Source of the DNA: an uncultured Dehalococcoidales bacterium
GTDB lineage: Bacteria; Chloroflexota; Dehalococcoidia; UBA1151; UBA1328
Direction: 5' to 3'
Length of the DNA stretch: 21,493 nt
NCBI GenBank assembly: GCA_905614375.1
Contig: CAJQSP010000011.1
Coordinates: forward strand, 1 to 21,493
The notes under the pieces were generated by a model. It had not been told where the DNA came from and ran no database searches. It saw only the letters and a list, made by a program, of their open reading frames with translations. This document shows, one piece after another, positions 7,016 through 14,934 of the stretch. The position numbers and the translations under genes were made by a program. The stretch's first letter is position 1; every line of letters begins with the position of its first letter.

Positions 7016-9511
7016 GTGAGATTCGCAGAAGTAGCCGTCGATTTTCCCGACGAACACTCGCGCACGTTTACCTACTCGATTCCTGAAACTTTGACCTTGG
7101 TAGTTGGCGACTTGGTGTGGGTTCCATTCGGTTCTCGAACCATTCAGGGCGTGGTTTTCGAAACGACCGCAACAGCGGAAACCGAACTCGACAAGATTAG
7201 ATCCATCACTGCCCGGACGGTTGATGGTCCGTTCGTTGCTGAACATCTCATTCGAGTAGCCAGATGGGTAGCTGAGTTCTACCGAACTACGTTATTCACA
7301 GCTTGTTCGCTATTACTTCCCCCCGGCGCATCGTCCCGGCTGCGAACTTGGATTTCGCCCGGAGTGATAGATCGGGAGCTTTCCAATCGCGAACAAGCTG
7401 CGGTTAGCTACGTCATTGAAAACGACCGAGCCCCGAAGTCACGAGTAGCGAGACGATTAGGTTTAGGCGGTAGCCAAATAGTCGACCGACTAGTTCGGCA
7501 GCAGATATTTCATGCCGAATCTGAATGGGAGAAGCCACGAGTATCAGCGGTCTATTCAAATCGGATCGAACTCGCTGTGAGCGAAACTGAGGCTGAAAGT
7601 CTCGTCTCTGAGCATGCTGAAACTCGTTCTCACAAGCGTTCTGATCTGCTCGAATGGTTCCTCTCTGGGAAAGTTGCCCAGACCAAATCAGCGCTTAACG
7701 AGCAGTTTGGGACTACTGCGGTTAACTGGGCGTTTGGCGAAAACTTGCTCAGTACACGAAAAATTCGGCGTGATCGAGACCCTTTAGCCGACTACTTTTT
7801 CCAACAGGAATTTCCCCACTCACCAACGGAACTGCAAAAAGACGCAATTGATAAAATCGTTGCTCAGATCCTCACCGCTCAACCCACCTCGAATCCGAGT
7901 GATCGGCAATTTCTCCTTTACGGGGTCACAGGTTCCGGTAAGACCGAGGTCTATCTTCAGGCAATCGAAGCGTGCATTGCCGCCGGTAAACGAGCGATGT
8001 TCCTTGTGCCTGAAATCGCCCTCACGCCGCAAACGCTACGTCGGATCGCATCACGTTTTCCAGGCAAGGTTGGGATACTCCATTCAGGTTTGACCATAGG
8101 GCAGCGCTACGACCAATGGTGGCGAGTGAAAAACGGTGATTTTCCGATTGTTCTTGGCTCGCGAGGAGCTATATTTGCGCCTATTGATAACCCCGGACTA
8201 ATCGTGATCGATGAAGAGCATGAGTGGACGTATAAGCAGGGCGACCAAACACCTCGATACCACGCTCGAGCAGTTGCTGAACGAATATCGGAAGAGACCG
8301 GAGCAACTCTGGTCCTCGGAAGTGCGACACCTGAAATTTCCAGCTACAGAGCCGCCAAAGCCGGTCGCTATCAATTACTGACACTTCCTGATCGTGTAGG
8401 CTCGTCTCAAAGCGCCGAAGATGACGCCGGAAATAAGGCTGGAAACGAAACAGTATCGAGTACCACTCCGTCGATGGCGAAGGTCGATATCGTCGATATG
8501 CGAGATGAGCGATCCGACGGGCATTTCGAGATGCTCAGTCGCAAGTTAATCGATTCGATGCGGGATGCCCTTCAAGTTGATGGAAAAGTAATTCTTTTTC
8601 TGAATCGACGTGGTTCTGCATCGTTCATCCAGTGCAAGGATTGCGGACAGGTTCGGCAATGCAAAAAATGCGACACCGCACTAACATTTCATCGTAATTC
8701 CGAAGATTCACGAGCACAAAACGGCAAGCTAGTTTGCCACTATTGTAGCTACACAGTTAGCGCAGGTACGAAGTGCCCGGCATGCGATGGGAAACAGATG
8801 CATCGGTCGTCGCCCGGCACACAAATGGCAGTCGAGGCTGTGAATCAATACTTTCCTAAAGTAGAAGTGGTTCGTTGGGATTCGGACAGTGCCAAAACGG
8901 CCGCCGATCATCAGCGGATAATGGACGAATTTGTTCAGAGCAAAGCAGGCGTTTTAGTAGGGACTCAGATGGTCGCCAAAGGGCTCGACATTCCTAAAGT
9001 CACATTGGTTGGGGTTATCTCGGCCGACACTGGTCTTGCTGTTCCCGATTTCAGAGCAGGAGAGCGGGCGTTTCAGGTTCTAGCTCAGGTCGTTGGAAGA
9101 AGTGGCAGGGGAGCGTGGTGCGGTCGAGCTGTGATCCAGACGTTCAATCCCGATCATTACGCGATTCTTGCTGCTGCCGATCAAGACTACGAAATGTTCT
9201 ACGACACCGAGATACGGCTACGAGCGGCACAGGCGAATCCTCCGTTTACTCGATTACTTAAATTGAGCCATTCAGCAGGTTATGCCGAAGTCGCTAAAGC
9301 CGAAGCCGAACGAATGGCGAAAGCTCTATCGGAAGCGAGAGAAGCTCACGGTGAAACTGGCATTGAAGTCATTGGTCCTACGCCCGGATACCCAGTAAAA
9401 ATGCGGAATATGTACAGGTGGCAAATCTTGCTCAAGGGATCACATCCTGAGAGACTTCTAGAACTGGTTCCGAGTGGCTCGCTATGGGCAGTCGATGTCG
9501 ATCCGGCTTAG
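7016..9511 (+). CDS. priA: Primosomal protein N' (replication restart helicase PriA)
   Basis: PriA is a superfamily-2 DNA helicase that recognises stalled forks and starts reloading of the replicative helicase. The 831 residues begin with the 3'-end-binding domain (MRFAEVAVDFP...FTYSIP...VWVPFGSR). The helicase core has Walker A GVTGSGKT (303-310) and the DEEH box (399-402). Eight cysteines in C-x2-C pairs between residues 540 and 590 form the two zinc sites. The second RecA lobe has GTQMVAKGLDIPKV and QVVGRSGRG. The GTG at 7016 follows GGAGTAGG; no upstream start fits better. Its own promoter probably lies at 6934-6961. def follows 94 nt downstream on the same strand, a frequent pairing. Confidence 0.96.
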   Translation: MRFAEVAVDFPDEHSRTFTYSIPETLTLVVGDLVWVPFGSRTIQGVVFETTATAETELDKIRSITARTVDGPFVAEHLIRVARWVAEFYRTTLFTACSLLLPPGASSRLRTWISPGVIDRELSNREQAAVSYVIENDRAPKSRVARRLGLGGSQIVDRLVRQQIFHAESEWEKPRVSAVYSNRIELAVSETEAESLVSEHAETRSHKRSDLLEWFLSGKVAQTKSALNEQFGTTAVNWAFGENLLSTRKIRRDRDPLADYFFQQEFPHSPTELQKDAIDKIVAQILTAQPTSNPSDRQFLLYGVTGSGKTEVYLQAIEACIAAGKRAMFLVPEIALTPQTLRRIASRFPGKVGILHSGLTIGQRYDQWWRVKNGDFPIVLGSRGAIFAPIDNPGLIVIDEEHEWTYKQGDQTPRYHARAVAERISEETGATLVLGSATPEISSYRAAKAGRYQLLTLPDRVGSSQSAEDDAGNKAGNETVSSTTPSMAKVDIVDMRDERSDGHFEMLSRKLIDSMRDALQVDGKVILFLNRRGSASFIQCKDCGQVRQCKKCDTALTFHRNSEDSRAQNGKLVCHYCSYTVSAGTKCPACDGKQMHRSSPGTQMAVEAVNQYFPKVEVVRWDSDSAKTAADHQRIMDEFVQSKAGVLVGTQMVAKGLDIPKVTLVGVISADTGLAVPDFRAGERAFQVLAQVVGRSGRGAWCGRAVIQTFNPDHYAILAAADQDYEMFYDTEIRLRAAQANPPFTRLLKLSHSAGYAEVAKAEAERMAKALSEAREAHGETGIEVIGPTPGYPVKMRNMYRWQILLKGSHPERLLELVPSGSLWAVDVDPA

Positions 9512-9562
9512 TCGGGTGTCGGTAAACGCTACTCGGCGGTTTCTCTTAACAAAATTACTAGG

Positions 9563-9592
9563 ATGTTCCGTGGAGCATAGCCTGCGGAACAT
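9563..9592 (+). other. Inverted repeat just before the def ribosome-binding site
   Basis: ATGTTCCG (9563-9570) and CGGAACAT (9585-9592) pair over 8 bp with a 14-nt loop. The def Shine-Dalgarno sequence GAAGGA starts one nucleotide later, and the GTG start is 13 nt beyond the stem. It may modulate def translation or mark the priA-def mRNA boundary. Confidence 0.45.
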
Positions 9593-9605
9593 AGAAGGAT
9601 AGAAA

Positions 9606-10367
9606 GTGTCAATTAGGCGAATCAGGGTGTTTCCCGATCCGATTCTGCGCAAGAAGTGCAGAGTAGTTCGCCGCGTCGACGACAAGGTAAAAGAACTCGC
9701 CGCCGACATGATTGAAACCATGGATTCAGCGGGCGGAGTAGGTCTCGCTGCCAATCAGGTTGGCGCACTTCAACGAGTAGTCACACTTCATCTACCCGGC
9801 GACGAAGACGCGTTCGTCCTTGTTAACCCTGAGATTCGAGAAACCGAAGGCGAGCGAGAAATTATCGAAGGGTGCCTTTCGTTTCCCGGATACGAAGGAA
9901 TGGTCACTCGTTCTGTCACCGTTAAAGCGCGGTGGCTCGACGAGAACGGCTCGAAGATGAAGATAACGACCGAAGATCTGTTTGCCCAGGCACTTGAACA
10001 CGAAGTCGACCACCTTAATGGCATTCTCTACGTCGATCACCTTCTCGCCCACGAAAAATTGGCAGCCGCTGGAAGTCACGTAGAAGAAGACGAACCGCAC
10101 ATGCATGACGTCGAGGTCGAAGTACACGCCGACCACAGCGACGAGGATGCTGAACCTGAGGAATCCGACATCGAAGTGGTTTACACCACTATTAAATTCA
10201 ACGATCTGTATTCGGAATCGTCAGTCGATCAGATGCAGTACGACTTACGGCAAGCCGGGTTCGTCATTGATGCACCAAAAAGTACTGCTCATACGCACGA
10301 TCACGTTGAATCGGACGATCCCCACTTAGATGGTGGCGTAATTCTTGGCTCCGACGATTCGCATTAA
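9606..10367 (+). CDS. def: Peptide deformylase with long His/acid-rich C-terminal extension
   Basis: Deformylase removes the formyl group from nascent N-terminal methionine. All three metal-site motifs are present: GVGLAANQ (44-51), EGCLSFPG (88-95, Cys90 ligand) and HEVDH (132-136, two His ligands and catalytic Glu133). The catalytic core ends near residue 150. A tail of about 100 residues follows that is not part of the usual 165-200-residue enzyme. It is rich in Asp, Glu and His (for example HMHDVEVEVHADHSDED, then HTHDHVESDDPHLDG), with a less acidic central part. The GTG at 9606 follows GAAGGA. Function of the tail is unknown; metal buffering or ribosome contact are guesses. It lies downstream of priA. 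Confidence 0.94.
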   Translation: MSIRRIRVFPDPILRKKCRVVRRVDDKVKELAADMIETMDSAGGVGLAANQVGALQRVVTLHLPGDEDAFVLVNPEIRETEGEREIIEGCLSFPGYEGMVTRSVTVKARWLDENGSKMKITTEDLFAQALEHEVDHLNGILYVDHLLAHEKLAAAGSHVEEDEPHMHDVEVEVHADHSDEDAEPEESDIEVVYTTIKFNDLYSESSVDQMQYDLRQAGFVIDAPKSTAHTHDHVESDDPHLDGGVILGSDDSH

Positions 10368-10448
10368 ATGGCTTATCTTGGAATCATAAAACAGCAAAGT
10401 AAGCCTAAAACGTGACCCTAATCCTGAAGAGAATTTACGTTGAGCCAG

Positions 10449-10457
10449 TGCTATACT
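10449..10457 (+). promoter_or_regulatory. Extended -10 promoter for the secDF leader
   Basis: TGCTATACT is an extended -10 element (TG-N-TATACT), followed by a T-rich stretch. No strong -35 is apparent, which is typical of extended -10 promoters. Transcription would start near 10464, giving a leader of about 175 nt before the secD GTG. Confidence 0.5.
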
Positions 10458-10463
10458 TTTCTC

Positions 10464-10648
10464 TTGTCTGAATTCATCCGAGGCTACGCCACGGTGTGAA
10501 TCAGCAATTTCAAGTTTTGATCGATGCCGCTGTTTGAGTCAATTTCGACACGGCGGTATCGGAAGTTCGTGCTAGCAAGATGCTGACGGCACCAGATTTG
10601 GTGAATTAACGTCAGGATAAATCACATAGACACGCCGCCTGTGCGGCG
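10464..10648 (+). ncRNA. Structured leader RNA upstream of secD (candidate cis-regulator)
   Basis: Four stem-loops follow one another in the 273-nt def-secD spacer. (1) 10473-10500: TTCA, CCG and GGC arms pair with GCC, CGG and TGAA around a TAC loop. (2) 10522-10533 with 10550-10561: 12 consecutive pairs, two G-U, and a 16-nt loop. (3) 10583-10588 with 10610-10615 (CTGACG/CGTCAG), enclosing a second stem CACCA/TGGTG (10590-10594, 10599-10603). (4) 10633-10638 with 10643-10648: CGCCGC/GCGGCG around CTGT, overlapping the proposed secD GTG. An independent sRNA is the alternative. I do not recognise a known riboswitch class. No gene is seen in 10368-10640. Confidence 0.5.
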
Positions 10649-12692
10649 CGTTTCGCGTAAGAGCCTGAAACTATTGAGTAGATTCAGAGGCCTAGTCCTC
10701 ATTGCAATATTGGTTGTCACTTCGGTTGTTGTATTGGCAATTTCCGAAGTTAGTGTCCTCGGTCTCACCCGTGGTGGAGACAGCCCGTTGGGTCTGACTC
10801 TCGGACTGGATCTGGAGGGTGGAACGCATCTCGTTTACGAAGTCGTTCCCGAAGATGGCAGAGAGCCGACTCGTGAGGACATGGAAGGTGTAAGAAACAT
10901 CATCGACAAACGTGTCAACGAGTTTGGCGTGAGCGAAGCTAGCGTTCAGCTCCTCGGTGGCGGTGTTGACTCGGTAGCTGACAAAGTATTGGTTCAGATT
11001 CCGGGACAAACCGGTGCATCTATTACATTGAACTTCGGCGCCAATACCGTTGGTGCAGAGACGCTCGAAGCGTTCTTCCAGAACGAACTTGGTAGACCAG
11101 ACGCATCGGTGAAAGAAAACGAGAACGGTTCTCTCACGGTACAACTCGACGATATCCGAGCAGAAGTTCTCGACGCCGCTGGCAATGTTGTAACCGAGAA
11201 CGAAGCCGACGCATGGCGTGAAGCAATTATTGCTCAGTACCCAGTCGCACTTCAGGTCGGATACGTGATTCCGCAGGTCGATCCACCGGTGATCAGCGAT
11301 GACACTGCAATCGACCCAGCTCCTACTGAGGACATCGAAACTCTTCCTACACTTGAAGAGGTTCAGGCCGCCTTCGCTTCGGTAGGTCGTTCAGATGCCG
11401 ACGTAGAGCAGGTAGACGGTGCTGAAGGTCTCTTCTCAATTCTAATGTACGGTCTCGATATAACTTCTACTGACGATGCCGGTAACCCGATTCTTGGTGA
11501 AGACCAGCGAATTCTCGGTGCTCTTCGTGAAATCGGAAGCATTCAGTTCACTTCCAGACAGGGCACACTCACTCAGTGGATTGAAGGTGGCGGAGTTCAG
11601 GAAGCTAAGGCCGTTATAGGTTCTACAGCAAAACTTGAGTTCCGATACAGGGAGTGTGGTGACGCCCTTGCTTCTTCCAATGACATTCCTTGGCCGCCAG
11701 ATGGGCTATCCCCTGAAGAGTGGGCTTTAGAACGATGTACTAATCCTGCCTACTTCAATGAAACAGCAACGGAAATCGATCCTGCCGATCTTGATGACGC
11801 ATTCCCAGCGGTTTCGCAGGGAACTATCCCTCGACCAATCGTTACTCTTGTGTTCGACGATAAGGGTGCAGACGCATTCTTCGAAGTTACCGACCGAGTT
11901 TCCCGCCAGGGCGACCGTTTGGCTATCTACCTCGACAATGAGGAACTCGTTGCTCCTGGTGTGAGCGACGGTGGCATCTCAGGTGGTCGAGCGATCATCG
12001 AGGGTGGCAGCTTCACTACAGAGCGAGTGCGTACAATCGCAATTCAACTCCGGTCTGGTGCACTGCCTGTAGAACTTGAACTTATTCAGGAACGGAACGT
12101 CGACGCCGTGCTCGGTAAAGAGTCTCTACAGAAGAGCCTTATTGCCGGTGGTGTTGGACTTGCTCTGCTCCTAGTCTTCATGATTGCTTATTACAAGGTC
12201 CCTGGCCTCGTAGCTGCGATCGCCCTTGTTGCATACACGATCATGCTGCTTGGCATATTCAAGATGCTTCCTGTAACCCTGACACTTTCAGGTGCTGCAG
12301 CGGTCATCCTGTCGCTTGGTTTCGCAGTGGATGCAAACGTTCTGATTGCAGAGCGTACTAAGGAAGAATTACGATCTGGCAGGAGCCTGTTGGCTGCTAT
12401 CACCGCCGGATTTGATCGTGCATGGCCATCGATTAGAGACGGAAACATGTCGACGATCATTGTAGCTGTTGTTCTCTTCTGGTTCGGTGACCGTTTCAGC
12501 ACTAGCGTTATGCAGGGCTTCGCTCTGACACTCGCAATTGGTGTGCTGTTGAGCATGTTCACCGCATTCTTCGCCAGCCGCTTGCTGCTTCGATTGTTTG
12601 CATCGACGGGACTGGGTAACAACTCTAACCTGTTCGTACCTGTGCGTGGTCAAAGCGATACTAGCGACTCAGTGGCTGGAGGTAACTCCTAA
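10641..12692 (+). CDS. secD: Protein translocase subunit SecD, with large extracytoplasmic insertion
   Basis: SecD works with SecF and uses the proton motive force to pull proteins through SecYEG. The 683 residues have TM1 at about 17-36 and LGLDLEGGTHLVYEV right after it. The P1 domain follows, then five C-terminal membrane segments with the conserved LGFAVDANVLIAERTKEE and the internal RDGNMSTII turn. Between VQIPG (118-122) and the usual IGSTAKLEFR strand lies about 195 residues absent from typical SecD. It contains two similar segments (141-172 and 237-273). Cys339 and Cys366 could form a disulfide. The GTG at 10641 sits in a hairpin and has no close ribosome-binding site. TTG at 10674, after AAGAG, would remove 11 residues and is an alternative. 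The stop overlaps the secF ATG. Confidence 0.95.
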   Translation: MRRVSRKSLKLLSRFRGLVLIAILVVTSVVVLAISEVSVLGLTRGGDSPLGLTLGLDLEGGTHLVYEVVPEDGREPTREDMEGVRNIIDKRVNEFGVSEASVQLLGGGVDSVADKVLVQIPGQTGASITLNFGANTVGAETLEAFFQNELGRPDASVKENENGSLTVQLDDIRAEVLDAAGNVVTENEADAWREAIIAQYPVALQVGYVIPQVDPPVISDDTAIDPAPTEDIETLPTLEEVQAAFASVGRSDADVEQVDGAEGLFSILMYGLDITSTDDAGNPILGEDQRILGALREIGSIQFTSRQGTLTQWIEGGGVQEAKAVIGSTAKLEFRYRECGDALASSNDIPWPPDGLSPEEWALERCTNPAYFNETATEIDPADLDDAFPAVSQGTIPRPIVTLVFDDKGADAFFEVTDRVSRQGDRLAIYLDNEELVAPGVSDGGISGGRAIIEGGSFTTERVRTIAIQLRSGALPVELELIQERNVDAVLGKESLQKSLIAGGVGLALLLVFMIAYYKVPGLVAAIALVAYTIMLLGIFKMLPVTLTLSGAAAVILSLGFAVDANVLIAERTKEELRSGRSLLAAITAGFDRAWPSIRDGNMSTIIVAVVLFWFGDRFSTSVMQGFALTLAIGVLLSMFTAFFASRLLLRLFASTGLGNNSNLFVPVRGQSDTSDSVAGGNS

Positions 12693-13600
12693 TGGATATC
12701 GTAGGAAAGCGCCGAATCTTCCTCACTATTTCGATAGTGCTTGCTGCACTTTCGGTTGTGGTGCTAGGAACTTCAGGCTTGAAATTGGGTATCGACTTCA
12801 CGTCGGGTAGTACCATCACGTACCAGTTCTCCGATAACGAAACTGCAGCTGCAGACGTTACTGGAGCTTTGACTGATTCTGGTCATCCTGAAGCAATTGT
12901 TCAGGCACTTGGCGACAATCAGTACTTCATTCGTACTGACGACCTCGGAGTAACTGGCCTAGACGACGTGGATATCGCAATTCTGAAACTTGATCAAGGG
13001 GCATATGTTCTCGACACTTCAACTGTCGGAGCTTCTGTTGCTGAAGACACAGTTCAGAATGCGATTACAGCCGTTATTGTTGCTGCAATCTTCGTAATGA
13101 TCTACATCATGTACGCGTTCCGGTCGGTGCCTAGTTCGTACAAGTATGCCTTCGCAGCTGCCATTGCTCTTACACACGACGTTGTGATTGTGCTCGGGAT
13201 ATTCACGGTTCTTGGAATCGCAATCAACGCTGAAGTCAATGCGATCTTCATAGTGGGCATTCTTACCGTGATCGGTTACTCCGTGAACGACACGATCGTG
13301 ATCTTTGACCGAATTCGTGAAAACGTGACTCTGGCTCCCGGTAGGGAATTGAGGAGCACAGTGAACATTTCGATCAACGAATCGATCACTCGTTCATTGG
13401 GCACTAGTATCACCACGATTACTGTGATTCTGGCTATGTTGCTGTTCGGTGGAGCGTCTTTGCGAGACTTCCTCATAGTGTTACTTCTCGGGGTTCTTGT
13501 GGGAACTTACAGCTCGATGTTTGTGGCTGCTCAGATTCTTGTACTCTGGGAACGTCGGTCGTTCCTTCCGTGGCGCAAAGCTCCTGCTACAAACTCTTAA
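12692..13600 (+). CDS. secF: Protein translocase subunit SecF
   Basis: Partner of SecD in the Sec translocase accessory complex. The 302 residues contain TM1 (about 8-28) followed by the signature LGIDFTSGS. A short extracytoplasmic P1 domain (about 45-110) comes next, then five membrane segments including VNAIFIVGILTVIGYSVND and the downstream TIVIFDRIRENV motif. The ATG shares its A with the last base of the secD TAA (TAATG), so translation is coupled. The length is normal. The two proteins are separate rather than fused. Nothing suggests truncation. Confidence 0.96.
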   Translation: MDIVGKRRIFLTISIVLAALSVVVLGTSGLKLGIDFTSGSTITYQFSDNETAAADVTGALTDSGHPEAIVQALGDNQYFIRTDDLGVTGLDDVDIAILKLDQGAYVLDTSTVGASVAEDTVQNAITAVIVAAIFVMIYIMYAFRSVPSSYKYAFAAAIALTHDVVIVLGIFTVLGIAINAEVNAIFIVGILTVIGYSVNDTIVIFDRIRENVTLAPGRELRSTVNISINESITRSLGTSITTITVILAMLLFGGASLRDFLIVLLLGVLVGTYSSMFVAAQILVLWERRSFLPWRKAPATNS

Positions 13601-13700
13601 CTCTTAGTTAGAAGTCGCACCCACAAGATTATTCGACTACCATGCGCCGGGCGGGCGCGATCGTTGGGCGCGCCATTGTGTTCAAAAGGAACGGTTTCGA

Positions 13701-14555
13701 ATGCTGATAGGCGCGCACGTATCTGCTGCTGGAGGGGCAAATAAAGCCATAGTCCGAGCCGAAGAAATTGGAGCAGAATGTTTTCAAATATTCGCGTCGT
13801 CACCACGAATGTGGTCCGCAAAACCTGTCGCTGACGCAGTAGTGGAGAAGTACGCCGCTGAAATGAAACGGACCATGATGGGCCCAACTGTGCTTCACGG
13901 AAAATATCTCGTAGCTTTAGGTTCAGCCGACCCTGAACTTTTGGCGAAGTCAGAAACCGCACTTGGAGCAGATATCGCAGCCGCAAATAAGCTCAGTGCA
14001 CTGGGCGTTATTTTTCATCCTGCAAGCCACCGCGGTCAGGGATTTGAAGCGATCATAGATCAGTTCGCCGTATCGGTTCGCAAAGTGCTCGACAATGAAC
14101 CGGGTGATTCTCTTCTCATGCTCGAAACCAGCGCTGGCGCTGGCGATCACATCGGTTCAACGTTCGCTGAACTCGGCACGTTGATAAAAGCAATCGGAAA
14201 TGACCGAGTTGCTGTTTGTCTCGACACACAGCACGTGTTCGCTGCCGGGTACAACATCGCCGTAGCCGACACACTTAACGCTGCAATCGACGAGTTCGAT
14301 AAAGAGATTGGTATCGGGCTGCTTAAAGCAGTGCACGCCAACGATTCGATGCGAGAACTAGGAACGTCGGTTGACCGTCACGAGAACATCGGAGACGGCC
14401 TAATTGGAACCGCAGGCTTCACAACAATCATGTCTCATGAAGCATTCAAACGTGTGCCGTTCTACTTGGAAGTACCGGGTACCGGCAAGAGCGGACCCGA
14501 CAAGCCGAACATCGATCGATTGAAAGCCATTCGTTCTCAAGTGGGTGCCGGGTAG
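13701..14555 (+). CDS. nfo: Endonuclease IV (AP endonuclease)
   Basis: Zinc-dependent TIM-barrel nuclease that cuts 5' of abasic sites in base-excision repair. The 284 residues retain all expected metal ligands: His66, His106, Glu142, Asp175, His178, His212, Asp225, His227 and Glu257, within motifs such as FHPASH, LETSAG, CLDTQH, VHANDS and DRHENIGDG. The start MLIGAHVSAAGG is typical, and the ATG at 13701 follows AAAAGGA. It lies 100 nt after secF, beyond a GC-rich segment (about 13643-13672) that can fold into short stems. It is followed without a gap by the zincin gene. The sequence looks complete and catalytically competent. Confidence 0.96.
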   Translation: MLIGAHVSAAGGANKAIVRAEEIGAECFQIFASSPRMWSAKPVADAVVEKYAAEMKRTMMGPTVLHGKYLVALGSADPELLAKSETALGADIAAANKLSALGVIFHPASHRGQGFEAIIDQFAVSVRKVLDNEPGDSLLMLETSAGAGDHIGSTFAELGTLIKAIGNDRVAVCLDTQHVFAAGYNIAVADTLNAAIDEFDKEIGIGLLKAVHANDSMRELGTSVDRHENIGDGLIGTAGFTTIMSHEAFKRVPFYLEVPGTGKSGPDKPNIDRLKAIRSQVGAG

Positions 14556-14556
14556 T

Positions 14557-14934
14557 ATGCCTATCCACGTGAGCACTGAAATTTTCGAAGATCTTGTGCG
14601 AGATGCGATTATGTCTTTGCCTGGCAAATTTCTTATGAAAATGGAAAACGTCAGCGTTATAGTTGGCGGCAGTGCTACTCCTAATCAGATGGCTGAAAAC
14701 GATCTGCAACCCACCGACATTCTCTACGGTCTTTACGAAGGTGTCCCGCTTACCGAGCGCGGTAGCTATGTTCCACCTTTGCCCGACATCATTACGATCT
14801 TCCAAAATCCGATCGAGCACATGTCACACACTCAAGAAGAGCTAGAGAATCAAATCGCAATTACTGTCAGGCACGAAGTTGCGCATTTCTTCGGATTCAA
14901 TGACTCCGAAACTGAAGAAATGGGACTTGGCTGA
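14557..14934 (+). CDS. Small zincin-like metallopeptidase family protein
   Basis: The 125-residue protein carries HEVAH (106-110) followed by FFGFND, the zinc-binding and catalytic motif of small bacterial zincins of the DUF1025/Zincin_1 type. It also has the family segments LYGLYEGVPLTERG and PDIITIFQNPIE. Zinc would be bound by the two His residues and probably Asp116, with Glu107 as the catalytic base. There is no signal peptide or membrane segment, so it is cytoplasmic. I prefer the ATG at 14557, two bases after the nfo stop. A GTG at 14545 inside nfo would add four residues. Its TGA overlaps the ATG of the next gene. Substrates of this family are largely unknown. Confidence 0.82.
   Translation: MPIHVSTEIFEDLVRDAIMSLPGKFLMKMENVSVIVGGSATPNQMAENDLQPTDILYGLYEGVPLTERGSYVPPLPDIITIFQNPIEHMSHTQEELENQIAITVRHEVAHFFGFNDSETEEMGLG

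Noticed and set aside
12191..12622. 143-aa antisense frame within secD
   Set aside because: Its protein is a shadow of the SecD membrane region with no recognisable features, and no separate promoter was seen.
13643..13672. GC-rich stems between secF and nfo, considered as a terminator
   Set aside because: Pairing is ambiguous and no T tract follows, so termination cannot be supported.
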